A DNA stretch of 64,000 nt from Ampullaceana balthica. Taxonomy: Eukaryota; Mollusca; Gastropoda; Lymnaeidae. This document shows positions 10,686 to 23,692 of the stretch, piece after piece (within the stretch, counting starts at the first letter, position 1; the number at the start of each line of letters is the position of its first letter). Position numbers and translations under genes: made by a program. Below the pieces are notes generated by a model. That model had not been told where the DNA came from. It did no database searches and saw only the letters and a list, made by a program, of their open reading frames with translations. Location: positions 5,464,984-5,528,983 of the forward strand of contig CALYLW010000016.1 of the NCBI GenBank assembly GCA_944989445.1, read 5' to 3'.

Positions 10686-13600
10686 GTGAGTCATACATAA
10701 TAAAATGTTGGGAAAAATAATACACTATAATTGCTATTACTATGATATGATAGGCTATCAGTGAAAAAAACTATTTTGCATTAAATTTTTTTTGATTTGA
10801 AGAAATTCTTTCCCAGAACAGAATAAAATTACTGAAAACTTACTTTTCAAATATATTGACATAGAAAGAATATCATTAACTTTAATCATTGAATGGCTTC
10901 TCTTTTACAATTACAAAACAGGTCTACAAGACCAGCAAATGCAGAAGCAGAATCTGCCATTTTATCAGATTACCATCATGGGGATGCAAACACAAAAGTA
11001 TTAGAAAACTACCCATCAAATGTGAATCTCCAACATAGTGATGCAGTTGTCAGTTTAGCCTTGTTTCAGCCAGGATTTTGTTTGTCTGGAAGTAAAGATA
11101 TGGTATTTCTTGAACATAATTTTAACTGCTCTTATTTGTGGGTCTATATATTTTTATTTGTCTGGAAGTAAAGATATGGTATTTCTTAAACCTAATTTTA
11201 ACTGCTTATTTGTGGGTCTATATTTGTTTGTTTGTCTGGAAGTAAAGATATGGTATTTCTTGAACCTAATTTTAACTGCTTATTTTTGGGTCTATATATT
11301 TTTCTTGATGTTTAAACAAGAGTTTATCTGGTACATCTTATAACTATGTTTAGGTTCCCAAGGGCATTTCTAAAATTTGTTTTAAAAATTCTGTATATAG
11401 TAATTGGGGATGACACTGTATAATATTAAAATATTTTAATAGATGTTGTTTTTATTAACCCACTGCACCCCCCCCCATAATTTTTTTTTCAGTATTGTTG
11501 ACCCTCCCTCAACCTAATATATGACATTTTATTTAGGTTGCACTTAAGCTTCAAACTAAAATTTTACTGAAAACTATTATACTATAAAAAAAAATAAACA
11601 CAGGTTCCTAAAAAATAAAAAATGCCCTGAATCTTCTTTTTACTCATAATCTCTTTTTTCAAAAATAGATAATTTTTTTCAATGAGGTACATTTAAGGTA
11701 AAAGCATTTTTAATAAAAAGTATGTATTCAAATAATGACAAGTTAAATAAAGCTTAATATACATTGTAAATGATTTGTTTAACTGGCATAGAACAAAAAT
11801 ACAATTTATGTGCCCCACAAGTTATTCAAATCTTTTAATTTTAAAAATTATGATCTCAACATTCAAAACTGTCTAATAGAGTTTTAAAAATTCATAAATG
11901 TGTATAACAAATATAAAAAAAATCCAAACATTTTTAAGTAGATCTTTGGGATATCTTATGATATTTTAGTTAGATCCCAAAATTAGCCCGCATTAGTGCA
12001 ATTAATTTCTTGTTGAGCCATATAATATTTTCTCTCAAAATTTTGTATGAATTCTTATTTTTCAGTGTGTAATACTTTATGATTACAAGATTAAAAGACA
12101 AGCAGATAAATGGACTGGCCATTCAAGTGCAGTTACAAAGGTTAATTTTAATATTTTTTAGGGCTGCGGAAATTAACAATTAATTTCTCGATTAATTGTT
12201 AAAAAATTTTAAAGATTAAATTATTTTTAAAAATTAATCGACCCATCACTTACAAATTATTGGAAGTAAAAAAAAATTTTTAAATAATAAAAAATAGCGG
12301 CCGATAAATAATAAATTTCCTGATGATTACATGAACATTTTGGTTTTAAACTATTGACTGATAAAATGTTCAAAATGTTGATAAAGTTTGCCTACCATGG
12401 TTCTAACACTTTGCCTACTTATCAAAACAAATGAAAAGCGTATTAAGCTAATGGCAGAAATTGAGTCTAACTCAGAGATAGAAAATGACGACAGCTCTTC
12501 TGATGAATTACTGCGTTACAAAATGGAGTTGAAAGTTTCTGAATCCATTAACCCTCTACAAAGGTGGAAATTTAATGAATATCGATATCCGATCGTGTCA
12601 TTCCTTGCCAAGACCGTTTTGTGCATACCTGTTACCTCAGTTCCATGTGAATGATTGTTCAGCTCGGCTAGTTATATTGTCAATTAGACCCGCTCATCAC
12701 TTGAACCAAATAGTGTCAACACACTTGTCTTTTTGCGTAGTTGGTTAAAAGATGACATATAAAGGAGACATTCCAGTCTTATTTGGATTTTAAACAAGAG
12801 CGTTAATAAGTTTTACTTATGACATCATAAGTGTGAATTTTTGGCTTTAATCGAAATTAACGATTAATTAATCGTTAATTTTTCAAAAGTTAATGATTAA
12901 ATTTAAATTAATCGTTAACAGCCCTAAAAAAATTTTATAACCATAATACTTAAGACTTAGAAGTCTAAATTTTTAGTCTGCTAGATAATTATTTAAGAAA
13001 AAACTATTTACAATTATAACACAGGACAGCGCCTGGTTGAACTACTATGTTTACTGTTGTTGGTGCTGATTTAGATCCATTAAATTAACAGTTTGCTCTA
13101 TGCATAATAATTTTGAATCCACTGATATAAGGGACCAGAGATGTCAAAGAATTTAAGTTTTTTAAAATTTTTGTTAAGTAAACAAGAATACTGAACTTTA
13201 TTTTATGCTTTTCAGAAGCTTATTAATATTGTGTCAATATGATTATTATTTTCTAAAATTTCTGACAGATTGTCAATGGGACAATTCATTGCATTTCACA
13301 TAATCAATTTTTCCTAAAATCATGATTATGTAGGCTAAGGACAGTATGTTTGTCTAGGTGATTAACCACATTATTGTATATTATGTGTTTTAGTATTTTT
13401 TTTTATTTTAATAGTCTATTTTTCTGTTTATTTGTTCAATATCCTGTTTTACTAACTGTTTTTCTTAGGTTCTTTATGGGCAAGCGTTAAATAAAATTTT
13501 TAGCTCTTCAAGAGACAAGACAATAAAAATGTGGAAAAGGGGAAATTCTAATTTTAAGAGTGAATTTATTGGACACACTCTGGTGGTCACTGCTATTGAT

Positions 13601-16600
13601 TTAAACGCTGGTAAGTAGAGGTGTTGATATGTATAAACCACTTAGGCATATATATATATATATATATTAGGGCTGTGGAAATTAACGATTAATTTCTCAA
13701 TAAATCCTTTAAAAAGTTTAAGGATTGATCGACCCATCACTTACAAATTATTGGAAGTCAAAAAGTGTTTTTTTTTAAATAGCGGCAGATGAATAATTAA
13801 TTTCCTGACAATTACACGAACATTTTGGTTTTAAACTATTAACTGACGGGAATGTTCAAAGTGTTGATAAAGTTTGCCTACCATGGTTCTAACACTTCTC
13901 ATACTTATCAAACCTAATGAAAAGCGTATTAAGCCAATGGCAGTAATGGAGTCTGACTCAGAGACAGAAAATGATGACAGCTCTTCTGATGAATTACTGC
14001 GTTACAAAATGGAGATGAAAATTCCTGAATCAATTACCCTCTACAAAGGTGGAAATTTAATGAACATCGATATCCGATTGTGTCATTCCTTGCCAAGACC
14101 GTTTTGTGCATACCAGTTACCTCAGTTCCATGTGAATGATTGTTCAGCTCGGCTAGTTATATTGTCAATTAGAGCCGCTCATCACTTGAACCAAATAGTG
14201 TCAACACACTTGTCTTTTTGCGTAATTTGTTAAAAGATGACATATAAAGGAGACATTCCAGTTTTATTTGGATTTTCAACAAGAGCGTTAATAAGTGTTA
14301 CTTATGACATCATAAGTTTGAATTTTTGGCTTTAATCGAAATTAACGATTAATTAATTGTTAATTTTTCCAAAGTTAACGATTAAATTTAAATTAATCGT
14401 TAACAGCCCTAATATATATATATATATCCATGACTCATCAAAACGGCCACGGTCAAAACGGCCCCAGACAAATTGTTTACATTTTTTAACATAAAAATTT
14501 ACATTTCTTTGAATTTTATCCTTTTGTCAACTTTTTCACCCTTAAAAAAAGGGGTCAAATTGTAAAATTATTTCTTGTGATTTTATTATATCATTTTTTT
14601 CTCAACAAACAAGTGTGACTTGGTACCATATAGAGAAAATGTTATTGAATTGTTTCTTGTGATGTCATTAGTATTGTTTCTTGTGAACTAAACCAGACGC
14701 TGAATCGGTGAGTAAAAATACTAATATAATATAATATAATAATTTTTTGTACTATTAGTGCAGGGCCGTTTCAACCAGGGCCGTTAAGTCGGGGTCGATT
14801 TTTCGGGGCCATTTTGTTCGGGGCTGTTTTGTTGGTTTATATCGCTAATTTGAATCTCTCATGCTGAAGTATGTTTTCGGTAAAATTGTATTTTTTAAAA
14901 ATAATAAAGATCTATGGATTTCTGATACAATTTTTAATGATTTTTTTTCAGTTAATAAGAAATGTTTACAGTAAAAAAAATCCAATAAATGGGTTCACTT
15001 TTCATACTTTGTGTAAAATCTTGCCAATTTCATAGGAAATTTGAAGTACACTTTAGAGAAGCTTTATCAACTCAATATTTTTAGTAGATAGAGTTTACAA
15101 ATAATTTTATTCAAACCCATTATTATTGTTTGTAAATATTGTGGTACATATTACATAGTTTTAACAAAAATTAAATTCAAAGTTTCAAAGATTCAAAATT
15201 AAAGCAAGAATCATTTTAACTTAAAATTATGAAATCTTAATAGCATACATTTTTCTATTTTTTTTTACAGATAACTCTCTACTTTGTAGCGGCTCTAGGG
15301 ACAATTCAGTCAAATTGTGGGATGTTGAGACCAGGGCTTGTCTCAAGACCAATTCTATACCCCAGAATCTGGTCAGTGTCAGATTGGCAATCTCTGCCTT
15401 TTCTTTGAAACACTTACCTCTTTGAAATATATTTAAAGCATACTGTTATTATTCACCCTGTTTCTCTTAGATTAGCCCTTAAGTTATTAAAATTAAAAAA
15501 AAATATTGCATGCAAATGTAACCGTTTGTATTCAGTAATTTAAAATTTTTCTCAAACCAATTGATTTTCAAAGAACTATATGTAGCATCTTTAATATCAT
15601 ATTTTGTTGTAATTTGTGCATGTGAATCTTTTAAAGAAATATAATTTTATTAATACAAAATGTGTGTTTTTTTAAAATCCCTTATATTAACTTCGCGACC
15701 GTCTCATCATCTCATCATCTCTGTCTTGGGCTGGGCGGGCGGAAAAAGAAAAGTCGAAAATGACCCACTTCCAGTGATCCGATCGAGCTGAAATTTGGCA
15801 CACGGACCCGACTCACCTAACAATGCATCGTATCAAAATTTCAGATCGATCGATCGCACCGTAATTAAATTAATGCATTTTTAGTTTATCCTTATATGAG
15901 GTATGTAATTCAAATTCACGGTTTGTTATTGTTTTTTTCTTCCACTTCCACGTGAGTTTGAGTTGACGCCGACCGTCGTGCCGACACCCCCTCACATCCC
16001 ACCCCCATTTATTAAAGACAAGGGACATCACTCGGTGTCAGTCTGTAAATGTTTGAAAATAATCAATACTGTTAGTTATGTCTCATATATAAGGGATTTA
16101 TAGTCAAAAACTTTGTTTTTACGGGTTTGTTTTATCTGCTAGTTCCTTCTCCAAGACCAAAGTGTAAAATTGTAAAATATTTCATATTGCATTTACCCAG
16201 TACCTAATTTCTCTTCTCTTAGTCTTTGTCTTCCTTCTTTTCATGCTCCTCCTGTGATTGGAGTCTGGCAGATGTTTATGATTGACCAGTCTTGACATAG
16301 TATATACATAAAGAATATACATAAAGAATATACATAAAGAATATACATAAAGAATATACATAAAGAATATACATAAAGAATATACATAAAGACTGCTGTG
16401 GCTAGGTGTTATGGATTCTTGTCTCTTTCCAGGATCATGAAAGCCATTGAACACACGCAACTAACCCAGAGCATAGCATACTAAAATGAATAGTGAAAAA
16501 TGGAGTTTCATGACATAGAAAGACATGAAGTGGGAAAATTGTACAGCTATTTTATAGTCATTAACAAATAACAAAGTTGCTACGTCAAGATGGCATTTGT

Positions 16601-19600
16601 AGCTATAATAAACCCATACTCATGAGTCAAGAGACTCTCCACAATCGGCAATCAAAAGAATTTTAAACAACAAAGCAATTCAATTTTTTGAAATGTCAGA
16701 GAAAAAAGCAACAAAGCTATAAATATAATATTCCTCACTAAATTTTTCAAGATGCTGAAAAGGAGAGAAAATTTTAACTCTCTGGAACAAAAATATTAAT
16801 TCCACCAGATAGTCTTTAGAATATAAAATGCAACTGTACAAATTGGAATCTAAAATTAAACATCAACAATGTAGCCAAACAGAATATCACACTGTCTCAT
16901 GACACTACACTCCAATGATCACACTGTCTCATGACACTACGCTCCAATGATCACACTGTCTCATGACACTACGCTCCAATGATCACACTGTCTCATGACA
17001 CTACGCTCCAATGATCACACTGTCTCATGACACTACGCTCCAATGATCACACTGTCTCATGACACTATACTCCAATGATCACACTGTCTCATGACACTAT
17101 ACTCCAATGATCACACTGTCTCATGACACTACGCTCCAATGATCACACTGTCTCATGACACTACGCTCCAATGATCACACTGTCTCATGACACTACGCTC
17201 CAATGATCACACTGTCTCATGACACTACGCTCCAATGATCACACTGTCTCATGACACTATACTCCAATGATCACACTGTCTCATGACACTATACTCCAAT
17301 GATCACACTGTCTCATGACACTACGCTCCAATGATCACACTGTCTCATGACACTACGCTCCAATGATCACACTGTCTCATGACACTACACTCCAATGATC
17401 ACACTGTCTCATGACACTACACTCCAATGATCACACTGTCTCATGACACTACACTCCAATGATCACACTGTCTCATGACACTACACTCCAATGATCACAC
17501 TGTCTCATGACACTACACTCCAATGATCACACTGTCTCATGACACTACGCTCCAATGATCACACTGTCTCATGACACTACGCTCCAATGATCACACTGTC
17601 TCATGACACTACGCTCCAATGATCACACTGTCTCATGACACTATACTCCAATGATCACACTGTCTCATGACACTATACTCCAATGATCACACTGTCTCAT
17701 GACACTATACTCCAATGATCACACTGTCTCATGACACTATACTCCAATGATCACACTGTCTCATGACACTATACTCCAATGATCACACTGTCTCATGACA
17801 CTATACTCCAATGATCACACTGTCTCATGACACTATACTCCAATGATCACACTGTCTCATGACACTATACTCCAATGATCACACTGTCTCATGACACTAT
17901 ACTCCAATGATCACACTGTCTCATGACACTATACTCCAATGATCACACTGTCTCATGACACTATACTCCAATGATCACACTGTCTCATGACACTACGCTC
18001 CAATGATCACACTGTCTCATGATACTACGCTCCAATGATCACACTGTCTCATGACACTATACTCCAATGATCACACTGTCTCATGACACTATACTCCAAT
18101 GATCACACTGTCTCATGACACTACGCTCCAATGATCACACTGTCTCATGACACTACGCTCCAATGATCACACTGTCTCATGACACTATACTCCAATGATC
18201 ACACTGTCTCATGACACTATGCTCCAATGATCACACTGTCTCATGACACTACGCTCCAATGATCACACTGTCTCATGACACTACGCTCCAATGATCACAC
18301 TGTCTCATGACACTACGCTCCAATGATCACACTGTCTCATGACACTACGCTCCAATGATCACACTGTCTCATGACACTACGCTCCAATGATCACACTGTC
18401 TCATGACACTACGCTCCAATGATCACACTGTCTCATGACACTACGCTCCAATGATCACACTGTCTCATGACACTACGCTCCAATGATCACACTGTCTCAT
18501 GACACTACGCTCCAATGATCACACTGTCTCATGACACTACGCTCCAATGATCACACTGTCTCATGACACTACGCTCCAATGATCACACTGTCTCATGACA
18601 CTACGCTCCAATGATCACACTGTCTCATGACACTACACTCCAATGATCACACTGTCTCATGACACTACGCTCCAATGATCACACTGTCTCATGACACTAC
18701 GCTCCAATGATCACACTGTCTCATGACACTACGCTCCAATGATCACACTGTCTCATGACACTACGCTCCAATGATCACACTGTCTCATGATACTACGCTC
18801 CAATGATCACACTGTCTCATGACACTACACTCCAATGATCACACTGTCTCATGACACTATACTCCAATGATCACACTGTCTCATGACACTACGCTCCAAT
18901 GATCACACTGTCTCATGACACTACGCTCCAATGATCACACTGTCTCATGACACTACGCTCCAATGATCACACTGTCTCATGACACTATGCTCCAATGATC
19001 ACACTGTCTCATGACACTACGCTCCAATGATCACACTGTCTCATGACACTACGCTCCAATGATCACACTGTCTCATGACACTACGCTCCAATGATCACAC
19101 TGTCTCATGACACTACGCTCCAATGATCACACTGTCTCATGACACTATACTCCAATGATCACACTGTCTCATGACACTACGCTCCAATGATCACACTGTC
19201 TCATGACACTACGCTCCAATGATCACACTGTCTCATGACACTACGCTCCAATGATCACACTGTCTCATGACACTACGCTCCAATGATCACACTGTCTCAT
19301 GATACTACGCTCCAATGATCACACTGTCTCATGACACTATACTCCAATGATCACACTGTCTCATGACACTATGCTCCAATGATCACACTGTCTCATGACA
19401 CTACGCTCCAATGATCACACTGTCTCATGACACTACGCTCCAATGATCACACTGTCTCATGACACTATGCTCCAATGATCACACTGTCTCATGACACTAT
19501 GCTCCAATGATCACACTGTCTCATGACACTATGCTCCAATGATCACACTGTCTCATGACACTATGCTCCAATGATCACACTGTCTCATGACACTACGCTC

Positions 19601-22600
19601 CAATGATCACACTGTCTCATGACACTACACTCCAATGATCACACTGTCTCATGACACTATGCTCCAATGATCACACTGTCTCATGACACTATGCTCCAAT
19701 GATCACACTGTCTCATGACACTACGCTCCAATGATCACACTGTCTCATGACACTATACTCCAATGATCACACTGTCTTATGACACTACGCTCCAATGATC
19801 ACACGGTCTCATGACACTACGCTCCAATGATCACACTGTCTCATGACACTACGCTCCAATGATCACACTGTCTCATGACACTATGCTCCAATGATCACAC
19901 TGTCTCATGACACTATACTCCAATGATCACACTGTCTCATGACACTATACTCCAATGATCACACTGTCTCATGACACTATACTCCAATGATCACACTGTC
20001 TCATGACACTATGCTCCAATGATCACACTGTCTCATGACACTATACTCCAATGATCACACTGTCTCATGACACTATACTCCAATGATCACACTGTCTCAT
20101 GACACTATGCTCCAATGATCACACTGTCTCATGACACTACACTCCAATGATCACACTGTCTCATGACACTATACTCCAATGATCACACTGTCTCATGACA
20201 CTATACTCCAATAAAGCCATGCGTCCAAAGAAATAAGCAATTCAAATTTTTTAAAGTAATGTTAGAAATTTTTTTTTAAACCTGCTTGTGCAGCATGGGT
20301 AGTGACACAAGACCAAATTGCACCAGATGTACGAGGGATATTTGCAAACAGTCATTAAAAATAATTAAATTTCTATATTTTTTGTGATAGGTGACAGATT
20401 TGAAATTTGTGCCAAGTTCACCAATGATTGTACAAACTGGTGAAGATAAAGAGATTAGGTAAGTCACAACCACATTCTGCCTGCTGCACTTTAGGAAGAA
20501 TTTATTAACTTCCAGGGTGTTTACTCGGTATTTGTCATCCGTCAATTTTATTTCAGAGTCTTTGACATCCGCACGCTCCAACCTGTGTTCAGTTTCCCTA
20601 AAAAACAATATATTCAGATGTGCTGTGACGTCAGTCTTGATGGGAACTATATTGTATCTTCCAGTAATGGGTTCTCAGGGAGTGGCTGTGAGGCAACAGT
20701 ATGTATTCATTTTTTTTGTTTGGTCAATTTTTTTATGTAAGTCTAAAGACCACAAAAATATATCGTATTTTGTTTTAACTCTAGTTTTCTGAATGGTATT
20801 CGAAAATTTTTTAGCCAGGAACTTAAGGCATTTTTAATGTCTCTGAATTTTAAAAAAAAATTCTCTTGAAATTATCAAAAATTAGCTGTGGGACTTAAGG
20901 ACAAGAAAGCTCCAGAAAGAATTCTACGGTCATCATGAAGCTGTGGAAGCGTGCACGTTTATTCCTGATGCAAGTCGCTTGATTTTTGCCACAGCTGGGC
21001 GGGATTGCAGCGTCAAAATTTGGGATGCTTTGACAGCAGGTTGGAAAGATTCATGGCTACATAACATAATGAATTCTTGACCATTGCTCCCCTGAGAATC
21101 CCCTACCATTGCTAATCTCCAACAATTTGAACCGTTTGGTAAATATTGTGGATTTTATAATGACTGATGCCGCCAACTCAGATTATATCACATAAAATTA
21201 GGATTATAACTCTTATTTTTCCTCTACTTGCTAAATGAACCCTATTGTAACTTTTGAAGGGTCAGATAAAACAAATATTATAACTTATCAGGTTGTTAAG
21301 TTATAAGATGTTAATACATCTGGATTGTAATCCTAGTCTGGTTATTTAAAGTTTTATATATTTAACATCTCCTGTTATAAACTAGATTTTAAAACAATTT
21401 AATAGATGGATAACATGTAAACAAGGTATGAGAGAGCCTGACAGGATGTAACAAAACAGCGACGTTTCAGCAAAGACCCTTCCTCAACGAACAAATAGTA
21501 CAAAAATAAAACGAATATAAAGAAATAAAAAATAATAATGAAAAAATTTTTAAAACCTAGCTGCGGTGAAATCCAAAGAGTCCAGGAGAACAAAAGTTTT
21601 TTTAAAAAACAAGTTTTTGACTATAAATCCTTTATGTACGAGAAATAACTAAAAGAATGTTCATTATAATACGCAGCTCAAGACCATCCAAAAATACAAA
21701 ATTGTAGTTGTGTCGTAAAACATGTTTAATATAATGCGCACCGATCAGGAATATGTTTATAAAAAGTTTTGTCACCTTATTGCGCGACAGAAAGGTTGTT
21801 CAATATAATGTGCACCCTTACACTCTATCTCAAAAAATAACATGATGCATAGGAATAAATAAAATAATCTAAAAAATCAATAATTCAATTACGGTACATG
21901 TGATCGATCTGAAATTTTGATACATTGTTTTTATCATTAGTACGAAACTGCCTGAAAAATTTCAGCTCGCTAGCTTATGAGGAAGTGGGTTAAAAATTGA
22001 TCCAAAGTTTTGGCGAGAAGCAAGGGTGCAAGCAAGCAGACACCACGAGTTAATATAAAGGATTTAAAAAGAGAATAGTATGAGCTTATACATTTTAAAA
22101 TAAAGGTAAATGTTAAGCCTTAATAACATAGAACATATATACTGTATACACACATGTATATGTTTTGGGGAATGCCTTCAAAAACAATAAAAAAAATAAA
22201 AGTCTCAATCAATGTTTCTTTTTTAAAATATATTTTACCAATAAAAACTAATTCAATGAAGAAAAAAATCAAAAGAAAGGGAGTTATAAAGAAAGAAAGA
22301 TATAGCAGTTTAAAAGCCAAAACTGAACAAAGACACACTTGCTGTGCACAATTCTGCTCTCACGGATTGAAGGCAATGTAGCAAATCATTTCCTTAATTT
22401 ATTTTCCATATAGATTCTATCAAGTTTATCATTGAAATATAGCACACCAGTGGCAGCAGAGACCAATATTATGCTATGTTCAAGTGTTTAAAGACTTGAC
22501 AAATGTTATGTTTATTTCATATGATGCAATGGTTTTATACAACGATGTCAGAGGTGATGACCTGTTTCCCTTTCATATCGTTTACTACAGTTTTTGCTCA

Positions 22601-23498
22601 AGTTGCAACATGATTTATGCCATTCTGTTTCTAGAGTGAACTATTAAATTATCAGTGTCACTACAAATTTAATATCAGCACCCACATTGTACGATCACCT
22701 ATTGACATGTTAATTTAATTTTAGGGAAGTTATTAATTGAATGTGATAATGATTAATATGATTTTTAATTAAATCATTTAAGAAATTAACAAATAATTCA
22801 TTAATTATTTTAAATTTGGCTTTGATATAGGTAAGCTAATGAATAGTTAATAGAAAAGTATATCTTTAAAAAAAAATTTGAAGGTATTGACAAACATTTT
22901 GTTGAATACTGGTGCTCATGTGGTTACTTAACTTTAAGCGGAGCTAAATTTTCTGTGATTTATTCTGATTTCTCAGATTGCCATGGTAGAAAAATAGCCT
23001 AGTTGTCTTTAAAAAAGAATGTTGTGCCTATTAATCGTAATAGTAATCCCATTGCACTTATATCCTCAAGCATGTGTAGCTCAATGTTTCTTGAGTGGAA
23101 GTGGACCACTGACATCAATAGCAAGCTATGGAGATGGAAGGTGAGTCTTACTCGTTGCATTGATTTAACAACTAAAAATTTCTACTTATACTTAAAGAAG
23201 TAAAAAAACGGAAATGATTTTTTTTTAAAACAATTATTTTTTCTGAACTGAAAAAAAAATAATCATGTTTGTTGCCTGTTCTGCCTAAGCTGTTGGAACC
23301 AACTGAATTATTTTAAAACAGGAGGCATTTTATTAATTTTAAAAAAAAATTAAGTCAGCAAATAAAATTAACATGAGACACAATTGATAAATTTGTAAAT
23401 GTTCAATTCTCATCAGTGTGTTGGTCGGCTCATTCAACCAAGGTGTTCAACTACTCAGTCTCCAGGACAACGTGCTTGTGAAGACATGTCACTTTTGA
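10648..23498 (+). CDS. WDR31: WDR31 orthologue, WD repeat-containing protein 31 (10 coding exons)
   Basis: Ten exons assemble into one 350-residue ORF: 10648-10685, 10922-11102, 12066-12140, 13469-13610, 15271-15371, 20391-20458, 20557-20698, 20886-21039, 23071-23140, 23417-23498 (stop). All have GT/AG junctions and matching phases. WD signatures are visible: SRDKTIKMW (exon 4), [10 protein letters not shown] (exon 5), a blade ending in VFD (exons 6-7), GCEAT joined to LWDL (exons 7-8), [10 protein letters not shown] (exon 8). The C-terminal stretch SGSGPLTS then [10 protein letters not shown] is typical of WDR31. The start MGKLFSKRH fits an N-myristoylation signal (Gly2, Ser6). Two in-frame ATGs lie directly upstream (10642, 10645); the third is chosen because only it exposes Gly2. 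WDR31 is known as a ciliary protein acting with ELMOD and RP2 in intraflagellar transport; that role here is by homology. Length is close to the human protein (about 367 residues). Introns are full of transposons. The gene converges on CSNK2B. Confidence 0.93.
11081..11305 (+). repeat. Tandem triplication of the WDR31 exon 2 / intron 2 boundary
   Basis: A ~75-bp unit starting TTTGTCTGGAAGTAAAGATA occurs at 11081, 11157 and 11231. Unit 1 contains the last 22 nt of exon 2 and its donor; units 2 and 3 repeat the same exon-end-plus-donor sequence inside the intron. Confidence 0.85.
12159..12926 (+). mobile_element. hAT deletion derivative, copy 2, in WDR31 intron 3
   Basis: Termini TAGGGCTG and CAGCCCTA, with subterminal TTAACGATTAAT-type words near the right end. 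It contains a transposase C-terminal ORF (12397-12654). I could not find a clean 8-bp target duplication. Confidence 0.8.
12397..12654 (+). pseudogene. hAT transposase C-terminal fragment
   Basis: This 85-residue ORF starts at CTACCATGG. It contains an acidic stretch ([17 protein letters not shown]) followed by [20 protein letters not shown] and [10 protein letters not shown]. This is the conserved hAT dimerisation region (NPL-WW...YP.L..LA...L.IP.TS.P). The rest of the transposase, with its catalytic residues, is absent. Related ORFs occur in copies 3 and 4. Confidence 0.75.
13668..14411 (+). mobile_element. hAT deletion derivative, copy 3, in WDR31 intron 4
   Basis: TAGGGCTG and CAGCCCTA ends, inserted in a TA dinucleotide tract, so any target duplication cannot be told apart from it. 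The transposase fragment (13883 on) is frameshifted near ESIT / NPLYKGG, breaking the dimerisation motif. Confidence 0.8.
14436..14835. repeat. Foldback repeat with CAAAACGGCC words
   Basis: The left end has CATCAAAACGGCC and GGTCAAAACGGCCCC. The right end has their complements in several copies (GGGCCGTTTCAACC, GGGGCCATTTTGTTC, GGGGCTGTTTTGTTG). Inverted, internally repeated ends suggest a foldback/MITE-type element. It abuts hAT copy 3. Confidence 0.55.
15674..16135 (+). mobile_element. Single unit of the AAATCCCTTATAT element family
   Basis: Starts AAATCCCTTATATTAACTTC and ends with the inverse ATATAAGGGATTTATAG followed by TCAAAAACTTTG. The core includes TGAAATTTGGCACACGGACC and CAGATCGATCG. 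It lies in WDR31 intron 5. Relatives occur in tandem at 47853-49350 and 57406-58440. Confidence 0.75.
16309..16391 (+). repeat. 13-bp tandem repeat (TATACATAAAGAA)
   Basis: About six to seven copies of TATACATAAAGAA in WDR31 intron 5. The minus-strand ORF across it is an artefact. Confidence 0.9.
16886..20212 (+). repeat. 32-bp minisatellite, 104 units, in WDR31 intron 5
   Basis: The unit begins TCTCATGACACTACGCTCC and ends AATGATCACACTG. The first and last unit starts (16895 and 20191) differ by exactly 103 x 32 bp, so there is no net length change. The main variation is at one dinucleotide, CG, TG, CA or TA inside CTAYRCTCC. Each unit holds two palindromes, TCATGA and TGATCA. Rare singletons include TCTTATG and CACACGGTC. 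Confidence 0.98.
21399..21500 (-). repeat. Dispersed repeat shared with 42838-42925
   Basis: GATGGATAACATGTAAAC and GTAACAAAACAGCGACGTTTC recur, with differences, at 42838-42925 (ATGGATAACACGTAGACAGG, GTAACAAAACAGCGAACG). Type unknown; strand arbitrary. It lies in WDR31 intron 8. Confidence 0.55.
21610..22074 (-). mobile_element. Inverted unit of the AAATCCTTTATAT element subfamily
   Basis: Reverse complement of the subfamily-2 units at 58442-59897. It shares ATAAATCCTTTATGTACGAG, AATATGTTTATAAAAAG and GTTAATATAAAGGATTT. It lies in WDR31 intron 8. Confidence 0.8.
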
Positions 23499-23635
23499 TC
23501 AATGAAAGATAAATGATCACAGCAATATTGGATTTATGTAGCAGTTCACTCACTCAGTGCTAGAGAGAGATAATAATTTAAATATCCAAATTGATTTTTA
23601 TTATGTAAATTTGGTCTCATGAAAATGTAAAAACA

Positions 23636-23692
23636 CTTTGTTAGGTAAATCATCTCTGGGTAACATTGTTAGGTAGAGCATCTCTGGGTAAC
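23636..23692 (+). repeat. 28-bp tandem duplication in the WDR31 3' UTR
   Basis: TTGTTAGGTAAATCATCTCT and TTGTTAGGTAGAGCATCTCT head two consecutive units, both ending GGGTAACA. Confidence 0.8.

Noticed and set aside
10893..10921. ATG at 10893 as the WDR31 start
   Set aside because: It precedes a good pyrimidine-rich acceptor at 10921; the upstream exon 10648-10685 joins in exact phase and supplies a conserved-looking N-terminus.
16182..16460. 92-codon minus-strand ORF
   Set aside because: Largely translation of the 13-bp TATACATAAAGAA repeat.
16886..20212. CRISPR-like regular repeat array
   Set aside because: Units follow each other with no unique spacers, and this is an intron of an animal gene. 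It is a minisatellite.
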